A stretch of DNA of 64,000 nucleotides, from the NCBI RefSeq assembly GCF_019263585.2, contig NZ_JADQDF010000001.1, positions 1,550,001 to 1,614,000 of the forward strand. Reading direction: 5' to 3'. This DNA comes from Pseudonocardia oceani. GTDB lineage: Bacteria > Actinomycetota > Actinomycetes > Mycobacteriales > Pseudonocardiaceae. Shown here in pieces: positions 10,798-19,012 of the stretch. Within the stretch, counting starts at the first letter, position 1; each line of letters begins with the position of its first letter. A program made the position numbers and the translations under genes. The notes beneath the pieces were generated by a model. It saw only the letters and a list, made by a program, of their open reading frames with translations, did no database searches and was not told where the DNA came from.

Positions 10798-11103
10798 ATG
10801 CTGGTGTCCGCCGGAACGGGTGCCGGCACCCTCCCCGCGCGGCCCGCGGCGCCGACCCTCGACGCCGTGGACACCGGACGCCTCTCCTACCCGCCCTGCT
10901 CGCCGCCGGGGCGGATGCCGATGGAGGAGCTGTTCGGGGCGGTCGACCTCGTGCCGGGTGCCGCGGCGGCGGCTCCGGGGCAGACCGGCGGGACGCTCGC
11001 GGAGCTGGAGCCGGGGACGTACTTCCTGTTCTGCCCGGTCGGTGGGGACGGCGAGATCCCGCACCACCTGCAGGGGATGATCACGACGATCACGGTGGCC
11101 TGA
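10798..11103 (+). CDS. Small cupredoxin-like protein or N-terminally truncated remnant
   Basis: About 101 residues can be read from the ATG at 10798. The C-terminal half (ELEPGTYFLFCPVGG ... HHLQGMITTITV) resembles the last strands of secreted cupredoxin-like proteins, with the Cys and His where such proteins place them. The usual signal peptide and first strands are absent, and no ribosome-binding site is visible, so this may be a decaying fragment. It is followed by a palindromic element and the convergent mnmA gene. Confidence 0.4.
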   Translation: MLVSAGTGAGTLPARPAAPTLDAVDTGRLSYPPCSPPGRMPMEELFGAVDLVPGAAAAAPGQTGGTLAELEPGTYFLFCPVGGDGEIPHHLQGMITTITVA

Positions 11104-11120
11104 CGGGGCCCGGCGAGGTT

Positions 11121-11169
11121 CAGGAAAGCCACTTTCCCGCCCTCCAGGGGCAGGAACGTGGCTTTCCTG
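11121..11169. repeat. Palindromic element family A, copy 1
   Basis: Perfect 12-base arms CAGGAAAGCCAC (11121-11132) and GTGGCTTTCCTG (11158-11169) flank a 25-base centre. It lies between the convergent cupredoxin-like ORF and mnmA. The same words occur at 15235-15289 and 40335-40385. It could act as a bidirectional terminator. Confidence 0.75.
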
Positions 11170-11189
11170 CCGTTCGGTGGGACCGCGCG

Positions 11190-12257
11190 TCAGCCCGTAC
11201 CGGTGATCCGCGCGCTCCCCCGCACGACGTCCCCGTCGTACAGCGCCACCGCCTGCCCCGGGGCCACCCCGCGCAGCGGCTCCCCCAGCTCCACCCGCAG
11301 CACCCCGCCGGGGCCGGGGTGCACGACCGCGGGCGCCAGGCCCCCGTGCGCACGCACCTGCACCGTGCAGGCGAACGGCCCGTCCGGCTCCTCGCCCGAG
11401 CTCCACACCGCGGCCGCCGCGTCGATCGCGCGCACGTCGAGCGCCTCGGCCGGACCCACCCGCACCGTGCCCGACACCGGCTCGATCCCCAGCACGTAGC
11501 GGGGGCGGCCGTCGGCGGCGGGGGCGTCGACGCCCAGGCCCTTGCGCTGCCCGACCGTGAAGCCGTGGACGCCGTCGTGGCGGCCCAGCTCCGCGCCCGT
11601 GGCGTCGTCGACGACCGGGCCGGGCCGGGTACCGATGCGGGCGCCGAGGAACGCGCGGGTGTCGCCGGAGGGGATGAAGCAGATGTCGTGGCTGTCGGGC
11701 TTGTCGGCGACGCGCAGCCCGCGTGCGGCGGCCTCGGCGCGCACGGCCGGCTTGGGCGTGTCGCCGAGCGGGAACATCGCGTGCCGCAGCTGGTGCGCGG
11801 TGAGCACCGCGAGGACGTAGGACTGGTCCTTGTCGACGTCGACGGCCCGGGACAGCTCGCCCTGGCGCAGCTGCGCGTAGTGCCCGGTGCAGACGGCGTC
11901 GAAGCCCAGCCCCAGCGCCCGGTCGAGCAGCGCCGCGAACTTGATCTTCTCGTTGCACCGCAGGCACGGGTTGGGGGTCTCCCCCGCCGCGTAGGCCGCC
12001 ACGAAGTCGTCGACGACGTCCTCGGTGAAGCGCGCGGCGAAGTCCCAGACGTAGAACGGGATGTCGAGGACGTCGGCCGCGCGCCGGGCGTCACCGGCGT
12101 CCTCCTTGGAGCAGCAGCCGCGCGACCCGCCGCGCAGCGCCGCCGGCGTCTCCGACAGCGCCAGGTGCACCCCGACGACGTCGTGCCCGGCGTCGACGGC
12201 GCGCGCCGCGGCCACGGCGGAGTCGACGCCGCCGCTCATCGCGGCCAGAACCCTCAT
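11190..12257 (-). CDS. mnmA: tRNA-specific 2-thiouridylase MnmA
   Basis: MnmA adenylates and thiolates U34 of tRNAs for Lys, Glu and Gln. The 355-residue protein shows the PP-loop SGGVDS (8-13), the catalytic cysteine in NPCLRC, and the second cysteine in ICFIPSGD that carries the persulfide. The cysteine desulfurase immediately upstream is the likely sulfur donor. The ATG at 12257 is the last of four start-like codons spaced exactly 14 bases apart in a tandem repeat (12249-12300), where each upstream unit supplies GAGGG as a ribosome-binding site for the next. Counterpart: Rv3024c. Confidence 0.96.
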   Translation of the reverse strand: MRVLAAMSGGVDSAVAAARAVDAGHDVVGVHLALSETPAALRGGSRGCCSKEDAGDARRAADVLDIPFYVWDFAARFTEDVVDDFVAAYAAGETPNPCLRCNEKIKFAALLDRALGLGFDAVCTGHYAQLRQGELSRAVDVDKDQSYVLAVLTAHQLRHAMFPLGDTPKPAVRAEAAARGLRVADKPDSHDICFIPSGDTRAFLGARIGTRPGPVVDDATGAELGRHDGVHGFTVGQRKGLGVDAPAADGRPRYVLGIEPVSGTVRVGPAEALDVRAIDAAAAVWSSGEEPDGPFACTVQVRAHGGLAPAVVHPGPGGVLRVELGEPLRGVAPGQAVALYDGDVVRGSARITGTG

Positions 12258-12300
12258 GACAGAACCCTCATGGCAGGACCCTCACGGCAGGACCCTCATG
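12249..12300 (-). repeat. 14-bp tandem repeat duplicating the mnmA start region; mini-ORF chain
   Basis: Three full 14-base units and a 10-base partial one (plus-strand unit AACCCTCATGACAG and variants) place start codons on the minus strand at 12299 (ATG), 12285 (GTG), 12271 (ATG) and 12257 (ATG, mnmA). The first three each open a five-codon ORF (MRVLP, VRVLP, MRVLS) whose TGA overlaps the next start. The cysteine desulfurase TGA ends 4 bases before the first ATG, so the whole set could couple translation into mnmA. Confidence 0.8.
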
Positions 12301-12303
12301 CGC

Positions 12304-13515
12304 TCAGCGCCCCGCCCCGGCCCGCCGCGCGCGCTCCACGACCTGCCCGATCACCGCCGCCACCGCGTCGACGTCCTCGGGGCGCGAGGTGTGCCCCAGG
12401 GAGAAGCGCAGCGAGCCGCGGGCGGTGGCCTCGTCGGTGCCCATCGCGAGCAGGACGTGGCTGGGCTGCGCGACGCCCGCGGTGCAGGCGGAGCCGGTGG
12501 AGCACTCGATGCCGTGGGCGTCGAGCAGCATCAGCAGCGAGTCGCCCTCGCAGCCGGGGAACGACAGGTGGGCGTTGCCGGGCAGCCGCGACGGACCGCC
12601 GTCCACGGTGCCGGTGCCGGGGTCGCCGTTGAGCGTGGCGTCGCCGACCGTGGCCAGGACCTTGCCGACGAGGTCGTCGCGCAGGCCGGTGAGCATCGCG
12701 GCGCGGCGCGGGGCGTCGGCCACCGAGAGGTCGACGGCGGTGGCCAGCCCGACGACGGCCGGGGTGTCGAGCGTGCCCGAGCGCACGTCGCGCTCCTGCC
12801 CACCGCCGTGCAGCAGCGGCGTGAGCTGCACGGTCCGCCCGAGCAGCAGCGCGCCCGCGCCGTACGGGCCGCCGAGCTTGTGCCCGGTGAGGGTGAGGGC
12901 GTCGACGCCGGACGCGGTGAAGTCGACGGGGAGGATCCCGACGGCCTGCACGGCGTCGGTGTGCAGCGGGACGTCGAACTCGTGGGCGATCTCCGCGAGC
13001 TCGCGGACCGGGTTGACCGTGCCGACCTCGTTGTTGGCCCACATCACCGACACGAGCGCGACGGTCTCGGGCGCGGACTCCAGCGCCGCCCGCAGCACCT
13101 CCGGGCGGACGCGGCCGACGCCGTCGACGGGCAGGTGCTCGACGGTGGCGCCGGAGTGCTCGGCGAGCCACTGGGCCGAGTCGAGGACGGCGTGGTGCTC
13201 GATGCCGGGCAGCAGGACGCGGACGCGGCGGGGGTCGGCGGCGTGGCGGGCCCAGTACAGGCCCTTGACGGCGAGGTTGTCGCTCTCGGTGCCGCCCGTG
13301 GTGAGCACGACCTCCGACGGGCGCGCGCCGACGGCCGCGGCGATGCGCTCGCGCGACTCCTCGACGTCGCGGCGGGCGCGGCGGCCCGCCGAGTGCAGCG
13401 ACGACGCGTTGCCGGTGCGGGCCAGCGCCTCGGACATCGCCGCCACCGCCTCGGGGAGCATGGGCGTGGTCGCCGCATGGTCGAGGTAGGTGGAGCCGGC
13501 GCTCGGTGGCGTCAC
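12304..13515 (-). CDS. iscS: Cysteine desulfurase (IscS/NifS type, Rv3025c-like)
   Basis: This PLP enzyme converts cysteine to alanine and passes the sulfur on as a persulfide, here probably to MnmA. The 403-residue product shows the N-terminal [18 protein letters not shown], the PLP lysine in [11 protein letters not shown], and the catalytic-loop cysteine in [10 protein letters not shown] chose the GTG at 13515 ([13 protein letters not shown]), preceded by GGAAGG; earlier starts add an unrelated Pro/Arg-rich stretch. The order cysteine desulfurase then mnmA matches Rv3025c-Rv3024c. Confidence 0.94.
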   Translation of the reverse strand: MTPPSAGSTYLDHAATTPMLPEAVAAMSEALARTGNASSLHSAGRRARRDVEESRERIAAAVGARPSEVVLTTGGTESDNLAVKGLYWARHAADPRRVRVLLPGIEHHAVLDSAQWLAEHSGATVEHLPVDGVGRVRPEVLRAALESAPETVALVSVMWANNEVGTVNPVRELAEIAHEFDVPLHTDAVQAVGILPVDFTASGVDALTLTGHKLGGPYGAGALLLGRTVQLTPLLHGGGQERDVRSGTLDTPAVVGLATAVDLSVADAPRRAAMLTGLRDDLVGKVLATVGDATLNGDPGTGTVDGGPSRLPGNAHLSFPGCEGDSLLMLLDAHGIECSTGSACTAGVAQPSHVLLAMGTDEATARGSLRFSLGHTSRPEDVDAVAAVIGQVVERARRAGAGR

Positions 13516-13573
13516 GTCACATGGCCTTCCCGTGTCGCTGGGTCGACCCGAGGATAGTCGCCCGGGCTTCCGC

Positions 13574-14434
13574 CTACGCGGCGACGGGGACGGGCCGGGC
13601 GACGGGGCGGGGCGCGGTGGGGACGGGATGGGGCACACCGGTCACGGCGCCGACGGCGGTGGCCGCGGCCGAGGCGAGCGCCCGCCGGTCCGAACCGGTC
13701 GGGTCCAGCGCGGGCAGCACCGTCATCTCGCAGGTCAGGGCGGGTGCGCGCAGGACGCGGCACAGGGAGCCCCAGAGCGTCTGCTCGCCGACGAAGGCGC
13801 CGGTCGCGGTGGCGGGACCCGCGCCGTCGCGCAGCACGAACGCCACCGGTGTGACGGGCGTCCCGGCGTCGACGGCGGCCTGGAACGCGGCCCGCCGGAA
13901 CGTCCCGGCCGCGGCGCCGCACCACGTCGTGCCCTCGGGGAACACCCCGACGACGGCGCCCGAGCGCAGTGCGTCGGCGGTCTCGGCGACGGTGGCCGGC
14001 AGGGCGCGCAGGCCCGAGCGGTCGACGAACAGGGCGCCGGTGCGGGCGGCGAGCGGACCGAGCACGAGCCAGTCGCGCACCTCGCGCTTGGCCTGCATGC
14101 GCACCGTGCCGGCGGCGAACAGGGCGAGCACGTCGATCCAGGACAGGTGGTTGGCGACGACGAGCGCGCGGTGGCGCGGCAGCCGTCCGGACACGACGGC
14201 CCGCACCCCCGCGGCCCGCAGCGCGGCCCCGGCGCAGGTGCGCAGCCAGCCGCGGCGGGCCCGCCCGCGCAGCACGGCGACCCCCGCGACCGTCGCCGTC
14301 AGCACGACGACGAGGCCCGCGAGCCGGGCGGCGAACCGCGCCGCGCCGACGCGCGGTCCGTCGCCGGGCAGGCAGGCGGGCCCGCAGACCGGCACGGGCA
14401 CCCAGGCCGCCGGAGCGCGGTGCAGCGCGCTCAC
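13574..14434 (-). CDS. 1-acylglycerol-3-phosphate acyltransferase-like protein (PlsC family, Rv3026c-like)
   Basis: The 286-residue protein has an N-terminal membrane helix ([20 protein letters not shown]) and the PlsC acyltransferase motifs: NHLSWID (H-x4-D catalytic pair), FVDRSGL and FPEGTT. It should transfer an acyl chain to a lysophospholipid or similar acceptor at the membrane. The GTG at 14434 overlaps the stop of the GNAT gene by 4 bases, so the pair is translationally coupled. The same pair occurs in M. tuberculosis (Rv3027c-Rv3026c). The combination resembles OlsB/OlsA-type acylation, which is inference. Confidence 0.85.
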   Translation of the reverse strand: MSALHRAPAAWVPVPVCGPACLPGDGPRVGAARFAARLAGLVVVLTATVAGVAVLRGRARRGWLRTCAGAALRAAGVRAVVSGRLPRHRALVVANHLSWIDVLALFAAGTVRMQAKREVRDWLVLGPLAARTGALFVDRSGLRALPATVAETADALRSGAVVGVFPEGTTWCGAAAGTFRRAAFQAAVDAGTPVTPVAFVLRDGAGPATATGAFVGEQTLWGSLCRVLRAPALTCEMTVLPALDPTGSDRRALASAAATAVGAVTGVPHPVPTAPRPVARPVPVAA

Positions 14435-15189
14435 GCCCCCTCCCCCAGGAAGAACCGGGCGTAGCGGGGGTCCATGTGGTCGAGGCCGAGCAGGACGGGG
14501 AAGTCGGCGCAGCCGAAGTCCGGATCGTGTGCGGGGGCGCCGCACACCTGCGCCCCCAGGCGCAGGTAGCCGCGCAGCAGGGGCGGGAGCGGCGCGCGGA
14601 CGGCCGGGCCGTCGTGGGTCCAGGGGCGGTGCGGCGTCACGCGCCGGTCCGGGGGCGAGAGGTGCCCGTCCCGGACCCGCGCGGCCACCGACGCGGCAAG
14701 CGCTCCCCCGTCGGCCAGCGGGACGCTGGCGCAGCCGATCAGCCAGCGGTGGCCGGTGAGCAGCATGTAGCGGGCGATGCCGGCCCACACGAGGTTGATG
14801 ACGGCGCCGTCGCGGTGGTCGGGGTGCACGCACGAGCGGCCGGTCTCGACGAGCGAGTCACGCAGCGGGGCCAGGGCGTCGAGCGCGAACTCGTCCTCGG
14901 CGTAGAGGCCCCCGGCGTCGCGGGCCCGGGCCGGCGGCAGCATCCGGTAGGTGCCGACGATCTCGCCCGTGGCGTCCTCGCGGACGACGAGGTGGTCGCA
15001 GTGGGCGTCGAAGCGGTCGACGTCCAGGCCCGGTTCGGGGCTGTGCAGGCGGGCGCCGAGCTCACCCGCGAACACGCGGTGGCGCAGCCGCTGGGCGGCG
15101 CGGACCTCGGCGGCGTCGGTGGTGAGCAGCAGGGAGTAGCGGGAGGCGGCGGCCGGTGGGGTCGCGGCGAGCAGCTGCGATGCGGTCAC
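14431..15189 (-). CDS. GNAT-type acyltransferase (OlsB-like, Rv3027c-like)
   Basis: This 252-residue protein has a GNAT-like core (VVREDATGEIVGTYRMLPP; VHPDHRDGAVINLVWAGIARYML) resembling the ornithine-lipid and hemolysin-like N-acyltransferase group. It would attach an acyl group to an amine. It is coupled by a 4-base overlap to the downstream PlsC-type gene, which suggests two successive acylations of one acceptor. The palindromic element at 15235-15289 separates it from etfA upstream. The acceptor is unknown. Confidence 0.75.
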   Translation of the reverse strand: MTASQLLAATPPAAASRYSLLLTTDAAEVRAAQRLRHRVFAGELGARLHSPEPGLDVDRFDAHCDHLVVREDATGEIVGTYRMLPPARARDAGGLYAEDEFALDALAPLRDSLVETGRSCVHPDHRDGAVINLVWAGIARYMLLTGHRWLIGCASVPLADGGALAASVAARVRDGHLSPPDRRVTPHRPWTHDGPAVRAPLPPLLRGYLRLGAQVCGAPAHDPDFGCADFPVLLGLDHMDPRYARFFLGEGA

Positions 15190-15234
15190 CCGCTGTTCGT
15201 AGCCCTCGGAGGTGACCCGGACCCCGACCCCTCA

Positions 15235-15289
15235 TTGCAGGAAAGCCACGTTCACGCAACCAGATGGCGTGACCGTGGCTCTCCTGCAA
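15235..15289. repeat. Palindromic element family A, copy 2
   Basis: Arms of 23 bases (15235-15257 and 15267-15289; outer word TTGCAGGAAAGCCAC) differ at two positions and flank a 9-base loop. The element sits between the etfA stop and the GNAT start, all on the minus strand, so it can serve as the etf operon terminator. Confidence 0.8.
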
Positions 15290-15300
15290 CTGGCGGCGGA

Positions 15301-16245
15301 TCAGGACTTGCGCTTCGCGATCTCGTCCTTGAGCTGCGGGGCGACGGTGAACAGGTCGCCCACCACGCCGTAGTCGGCGATCTCGAAGATCGGCGCCTCG
15401 GCGTCCTTGTTCACCGCGATGATCGTCTTCGACGTCTGCATCCCGGCCCGGTGCTGGATCGCACCCGAGATCCCCAGCGCGATGTAGAGCTGCGGGGACA
15501 CCGTCTTCCCGGTCTGACCGACCTGGAACTGGTGCGGGTAGTAGCCCGAGTCGACCGCCGCGCGCGAGGCGCCCACGGCCGCACCCAGGGTGTCGGCCAG
15601 GCCCTCGACGACACCGAAGTCGTCCGCCGAACCCACACCGCGGCCACCGGACACGACCACCGAGGCCTCGGTGAGCTCCGGACGGTCACCGCCCACGATC
15701 GGCTCCCGGCTGGTGACGGTGGCGTTGCGCCCGTCGACCGACACCGTGACGGTCTCCTGGGCACCCGCACCCGCGGTGGCCTCGATGTCGACCGAGCCCG
15801 GGCGCAGCGTGATCACCGGGTGCCCGGTGTTGGCCTTGGCCTCGGCGACGTACGCGCCACCGAACACCGAGTGCGTCACCCCGTCACCGGAGATGGCGAC
15901 GACGTCGTTGAGCCACGCCGAGTTCGTGCGGACCGCCAGGCGACCGGCGATCTCCTTGCCGTCCGGGGTGACCGCGATCAGCACCGCCGCCGGCGCCGCC
16001 GACTCGACCAGCGAGGCCAGCACCGACACCTCGGGCGTCAGGAACGACGCGTCGTCGGTCTCGGCGACGTAGATCTTCTCCGCGCCGTGCCCGGCCAGGC
16101 CGTCGGCCAGCTTGGCCGCCGTGCCCGCCGCGCCCACGACCACCGCGGACGGCTCGCCCAGCGCACGGGCCGCGGTCAGCAGCTCGTAGGTCGACTTCTT
16201 GATCTCACCCTCGAGGTGGTCGACGAGGACCAGTACCTCAGCCAT
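15301..16245 (-). CDS. etfA: Electron transfer flavoprotein alpha subunit
   Basis: EtfA and EtfB form a soluble FAD/AMP heterodimer that takes electrons from acyl-CoA dehydrogenases. The 314-residue protein ends in the conserved FAD domain ([19 protein letters not shown] ... [23 protein letters not shown]). GGAAGG precedes the ATG. It is 15 bases downstream of etfB, the normal order, and matches Rv3028c (fixB). Confidence 0.96.
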   Translation of the reverse strand: MAEVLVLVDHLEGEIKKSTYELLTAARALGEPSAVVVGAAGTAAKLADGLAGHGAEKIYVAETDDASFLTPEVSVLASLVESAAPAAVLIAVTPDGKEIAGRLAVRTNSAWLNDVVAISGDGVTHSVFGGAYVAEAKANTGHPVITLRPGSVDIEATAGAGAQETVTVSVDGRNATVTSREPIVGGDRPELTEASVVVSGGRGVGSADDFGVVEGLADTLGAAVGASRAAVDSGYYPHQFQVGQTGKTVSPQLYIALGISGAIQHRAGMQTSKTIIAVNKDAEAPIFEIADYGVVGDLFTVAPQLKDEIAKRKS

Positions 16246-16260
16246 ATCGGTCTTCCTTCC

Positions 16261-17046
16261 TCAGATGAGCTTCTGCGAGACCAGGAACGCGGCGATCTTC
16301 GACCCGCCGTCGCCCTCGTCCTCGATCTTCTCGCCCGCGCTCTTGGGCGGCTTGGGCGACGCGGAGGTCACCAGCGACAACGCGTTGGCCAGACCGACCT
16401 CGGAGGCGTCGATCCCGGCGTCGGCCAGGCCGATCGTGGAGACCGGCTTCTTCTTCGCGGCCATGATCCCCTTGAACGAGGGGTAGCGCGGCTCGTTGAT
16501 CTTCTCCCCGACCGAGATCACGGCGGGAAGCTCCGCGGACAGCATCGTGATGCCGTCGTCGGTCTCACGCTTGACCGTGACCGCCGACCCGTCGATCGTG
16601 ATCTCGCGGGCGTGGGTGAGCGCGGGGAACCCGAGCAGGTCGGCCACCATCGCCGGCACCGCACCGCCGCGGCCGTCGGAGGCCTCGTTGCCGGCGATGA
16701 CCAGGTCGACCCCGTCGACGGTGCCGATCGCCTTGGCCAGCGCCTTCGCGGTGCCCACGGCGTCGGTCCCGGCCAACGCCTCGTCCGACAGGTGCACCGC
16801 CTTGTCCGCACCCATCGACAGGGCCTTGCGGATCGCGTCGGTGGCCCGGTCGGGGCCCATCGTCAGCACGGTGACCTCGGAGCCGTCGCTGGCCTCCTTG
16901 AGCACCAGCGCGGCCTCGACGGCCCGCTCGTTGATCTCGTCCAGGACCGCGTCGGTGGCGTCCCGGTCCAGAACACCGTCCGACGGGTTCAGCTTGCGTT
17001 CGGAGTAGGTGTCGGGCACCTGCTTGACCAGCACGACGATGTTCAT
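16261..17046 (-). CDS. etfB: Electron transfer flavoprotein beta subunit
   Basis: This 261-residue EtfB begins MNIVVLVKQVPDTYSERKL and contains the conserved segment for AMP and EtfA contact (ALSMGADKAVHLSDEAL; VIAGNEASDGRGGAVPAMVADLLG). The ATG at 17046 has AGAGG upstream; an in-frame start at 17115 adds a non-conserved stretch. It is first gene of the etfBA operon, with a candidate promoter at 17176-17205. Counterpart: Rv3029c (fixA). Confidence 0.96.
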   Translation of the reverse strand: MNIVVLVKQVPDTYSERKLNPSDGVLDRDATDAVLDEINERAVEAALVLKEASDGSEVTVLTMGPDRATDAIRKALSMGADKAVHLSDEALAGTDAVGTAKALAKAIGTVDGVDLVIAGNEASDGRGGAVPAMVADLLGFPALTHAREITIDGSAVTVKRETDDGITMLSAELPAVISVGEKINEPRYPSFKGIMAAKKKPVSTIGLADAGIDASEVGLANALSLVTSASPKPPKSAGEKIEDEGDGGSKIAAFLVSQKLI

Positions 17047-17175
17047 CGGACCTCTTCGACCTCCTGCCGGTGCGGACGCTGCCGCTCGTGGGTCTCGTGG
17101 GGACGAGAACCCCACGGATGTATCGACTCTGCCACTCGCAGCGGGCTCTCGGCGCAGCGGGCGACTCTGCAGGTC

Positions 17176-17205
17176 ATTGTTACCGGGCGGTATCCGCGCG
17201 GCAAA
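17176..17205 (-). promoter_or_regulatory. Candidate promoter for etfBA
   Basis: Read on the minus strand, TTTGCCG (17199-17205) and TAACAAT (17176-17182) are separated by 16 bases. This would give a 5' leader of about 120 bases before etfB. Confidence 0.4.
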
Positions 17206-17249
17206 CGCACAGGGTGGTGAGGCTGCTCACCGAGGGTCGCTGAACCAGG

Positions 17250-17265
17250 TGTGATCGGCATCACG
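17250..17265. promoter_or_regulatory. CRP/GlxR-type binding site TGTGA-N6-TCACG
   Basis: TGTGA (17250-17254), six bases, then TCACG (17261-17265) match the TGTGA-N6-TCACA consensus at 9 of 10 defined positions. It is about 45 bases upstream of the candidate etf -35 box and about 105 bases upstream of the small ORF at 17371. Which side it regulates is unknown. Confidence 0.5.
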
Positions 17266-17370
17266 ATCGAGGTTGCGGGCCCGGACGAAACGGGCACTCA
17301 CTACCCGGGTCGAGCGACGGACGACCGGCGCATCCCGGCCGGCCCGCATCGACGGAAACGGAGTTCTCCC

Positions 17371-17550
17371 ATGCCTCTCATGAACCGCCTCCTCGGAGCC
17401 CTGCGCGGTGCCACCAGCCCCGGACACCAGGGCGGCCACGCCCGTCCCGCCGGGGGCGTCACGCCCGGAGCGGGCCGTCCCGCGGGCCGCAGCGGTGGCC
17501 TCATGGGCCTCGTCACCTCGGTGCTGGGCAACCGCCGCCGGCGCTACTGA
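17371..17550 (+). CDS. Small basic protein, 59 residues, unknown
   Basis: ATG at 17371 follows GGAG at a spacing of 7. The product starts with an amphipathic stretch (MNRLLGALRGAT), has a Gly/His/Pro-rich middle and ends with GLVTSVLGNRRRRY. I do not recognise a family. The good ribosome-binding site, its own upstream CRP-type site and a strong terminator-like hairpin 34 bases downstream support a real gene. The arginine-rich tail could bind nucleic acid or membrane; this is speculation. Confidence 0.5.
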   Translation: MPLMNRLLGALRGATSPGHQGGHARPAGGVTPGAGRPAGRSGGLMGLVTSVLGNRRRRY

Positions 17551-17583
17551 GCCCTCCCCGCACGACCGCACCACCTCTCCTGA

Positions 17584-17617
17584 CGAACGGCGTCCGCGAC
17601 CACGCGGGCGCCGTTCG
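17584..17617 (+). terminator. Strong GC hairpin after the 59-residue ORF
   Basis: Arms 17585-17598 and 17603-17616 pair over 14 bases with one G-T wobble around the loop ACCA, extended by one C-G pair. No T-tract follows, as is common in GC-rich actinomycetes. Confidence 0.6.
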
Positions 17618-17739
17618 CCGTCCCGTACGCATCTCTCCCGTGGACGCCCCGGAGCCGATAAGGTCCGCCGGTACCTCCCGGATGACCCGGACAGGCCGAC
17701 GGAACCCGTCTGCGGGGTGCGCACGAGAGGGGTGCCGCG

Positions 17740-18033
17740 GTGGTGGTGACCGGGTACGACGACCGTCACGGCTGCGGCTACGTCCTCAGCACCGGGGCCG
17801 ACGCCACGGCTCCCGCCTCGCACACCCAGTCGGTCACGCACAACGGCCAGATGGTCCGGGCCACTCCCGAGCTGGCCGCGGCCCTGCGCGACGCGCTGGC
17901 CCACCGTCCCGTCGCACTGCTGGGGTGGTCGGGCCCCGAGGTCCCCCTGACCTTCGACGACCGCATCCTGCTGGCGTGGCTGCGCCACACGGTGGGCGGA
18001 GTCCTGACGGTCGCGGGTGGCCCGGAGCGCTGA
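17740..18033 (+). CDS. Hypothetical protein, 97 residues
   Basis: The GTG at 17740 is preceded by GAGAGGGG at good spacing. The product (VVTGYDDRHGCGYVLSTGAD ... PLTFDDRILLAWLRHTVGGVLTVAGGPER) is soluble and shows no known motif to me. A palindromic element follows at 18143-18197. The MGLP-type cluster starts beyond it, but no functional link is evident. Confidence 0.5.
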   Translation: MVVTGYDDRHGCGYVLSTGADATAPASHTQSVTHNGQMVRATPELAAALRDALAHRPVALLGWSGPEVPLTFDDRILLAWLRHTVGGVLTVAGGPER

Positions 18034-18142
18034 CGCGCCCGCCGCACCAGCCCCGCCGCCGCGCACCATCACCGCGCACCGCGCACCGCGAACCGCGCAC
18101 CCGCCGCTCCCTCCCGCACCCCCGCCCGCACCCCCGCCCTCG

Positions 18143-18197
18143 TGCCAGTGGAGTGGCTTCACTGGCACCCAGTGGCAGTAAAGCCACTCCACTGGCA
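18143..18197. repeat. Palindromic element family E
   Basis: Perfect 17-base arms TGCCAGTGGAGTGGCTT (18143-18159) and its complement (18181-18197) enclose a 21-base centre that itself contains CACTGGCAC and CAGTGGCAG. It lies upstream of the MGLP-type cluster. Confidence 0.75.
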
Positions 18198-18259
18198 TCG
18201 GGGGCGGGCTGCGGCGGGGCGATCGAGCGCCCGGCTGCTCCGTCTGTCACCGTCGGTGC

Positions 18260-19012
18260 GTGACATCCCACCCGGCCCCGCTGCCCCTGACCGGCGAGCG
18301 GACCGTCCCCGGCATCCCGGAGGAGAACTACTGGTTCCGCCGGCACGAGGTGGTGTACGAGACGCTGCGCGAGCGCTGCGCCGGGGCCGTCGTGCTGGAG
18401 GCCGGGTGCGGCGAGGGGTACGGGGCCGACCTGCTGGCCGGGGTCGCGCGCCGGGTCGTCGGCCTCGACCACGACGCCCTCACCGCCGCCCACGTCGCCC
18501 ACCGCTACCCGCGCGTCGACGTCGCCCGCACGAACCTCGTGGCGCTGCCGGTGCGCGACGGGGCCGTCGACGTGGTCGTGTCGCTGCAGGTCGTCGAGCA
18601 CCTCTGGGAGCAGGAGCGGTTCCTGCGCGAGTGCCGACGGGTACTGCGACCGGGCGGCGCGCTGCTGCTCTCGACGCCCAACCGCATCACCTTCTCCCCC
18701 GGCCGCGACACCCCGCTCAACCCGTTCCACACCCGTGAGCTGTCGGGCGCGGAGCTGGCCGGGCTGGTGGCCGGTGCCGGGTTCACGGGCGTCGAGGTGC
18801 GGGGGCTGCACCACGGGCCCCGGCTGCGGGCGGTGGACGCGCGGCACAGGGGGTCGGTCGTCGATGCGCAGGTGGCGGTCGTCGTCGACGGGAACCCGTG
18901 GCCCGACGCCCTGCTCGCCGACGTCGCCGCGGTGACGACCGGCGACTTCCTCCTGCACGGCGACGACGTCGACGCGAGCCTCGACCTGCTCGTCCTGGCC
19001 ATCCGCGCATGA
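18260..19012 (+). CDS. SAM-dependent methyltransferase of the MGLP-type cluster (Rv3030-like)
   Basis: This 250-residue class I methyltransferase has motif I EAGCGEGYGADLLAG, an acidic residue after the second strand (VVGLDHD) and VLRPGGALLLSTPN. Its stop overlaps the start of the GH57 gene by 4 bases. Rv3030 occupies the same place beside Rv3031 and is tied to methylation of MGLP, a cytoplasmic polysaccharide that binds fatty acyl chains. Assigning the same role here rests on this gene order. The GTG at 18260 has no strong ribosome-binding site. Confidence 0.82.
   Translation: MTSHPAPLPLTGERTVPGIPEENYWFRRHEVVYETLRERCAGAVVLEAGCGEGYGADLLAGVARRVVGLDHDALTAAHVAHRYPRVDVARTNLVALPVRDGAVDVVVSLQVVEHLWEQERFLRECRRVLRPGGALLLSTPNRITFSPGRDTPLNPFHTRELSGAELAGLVAGAGFTGVEVRGLHHGPRLRAVDARHRGSVVDAQVAVVVDGNPWPDALLADVAAVTTGDFLLHGDDVDASLDLLVLAIRA

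Larger units (their letters stand above)
17047..17370. other. 324-bp divergent intergenic region upstream of etfB
   Basis: This gap holds the candidate etf promoter (17176-17205) and a CRP-type site (17250-17265), and ends with GGAG upstream of the small ORF at 17371. I see no further gene. Confidence 0.6.
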
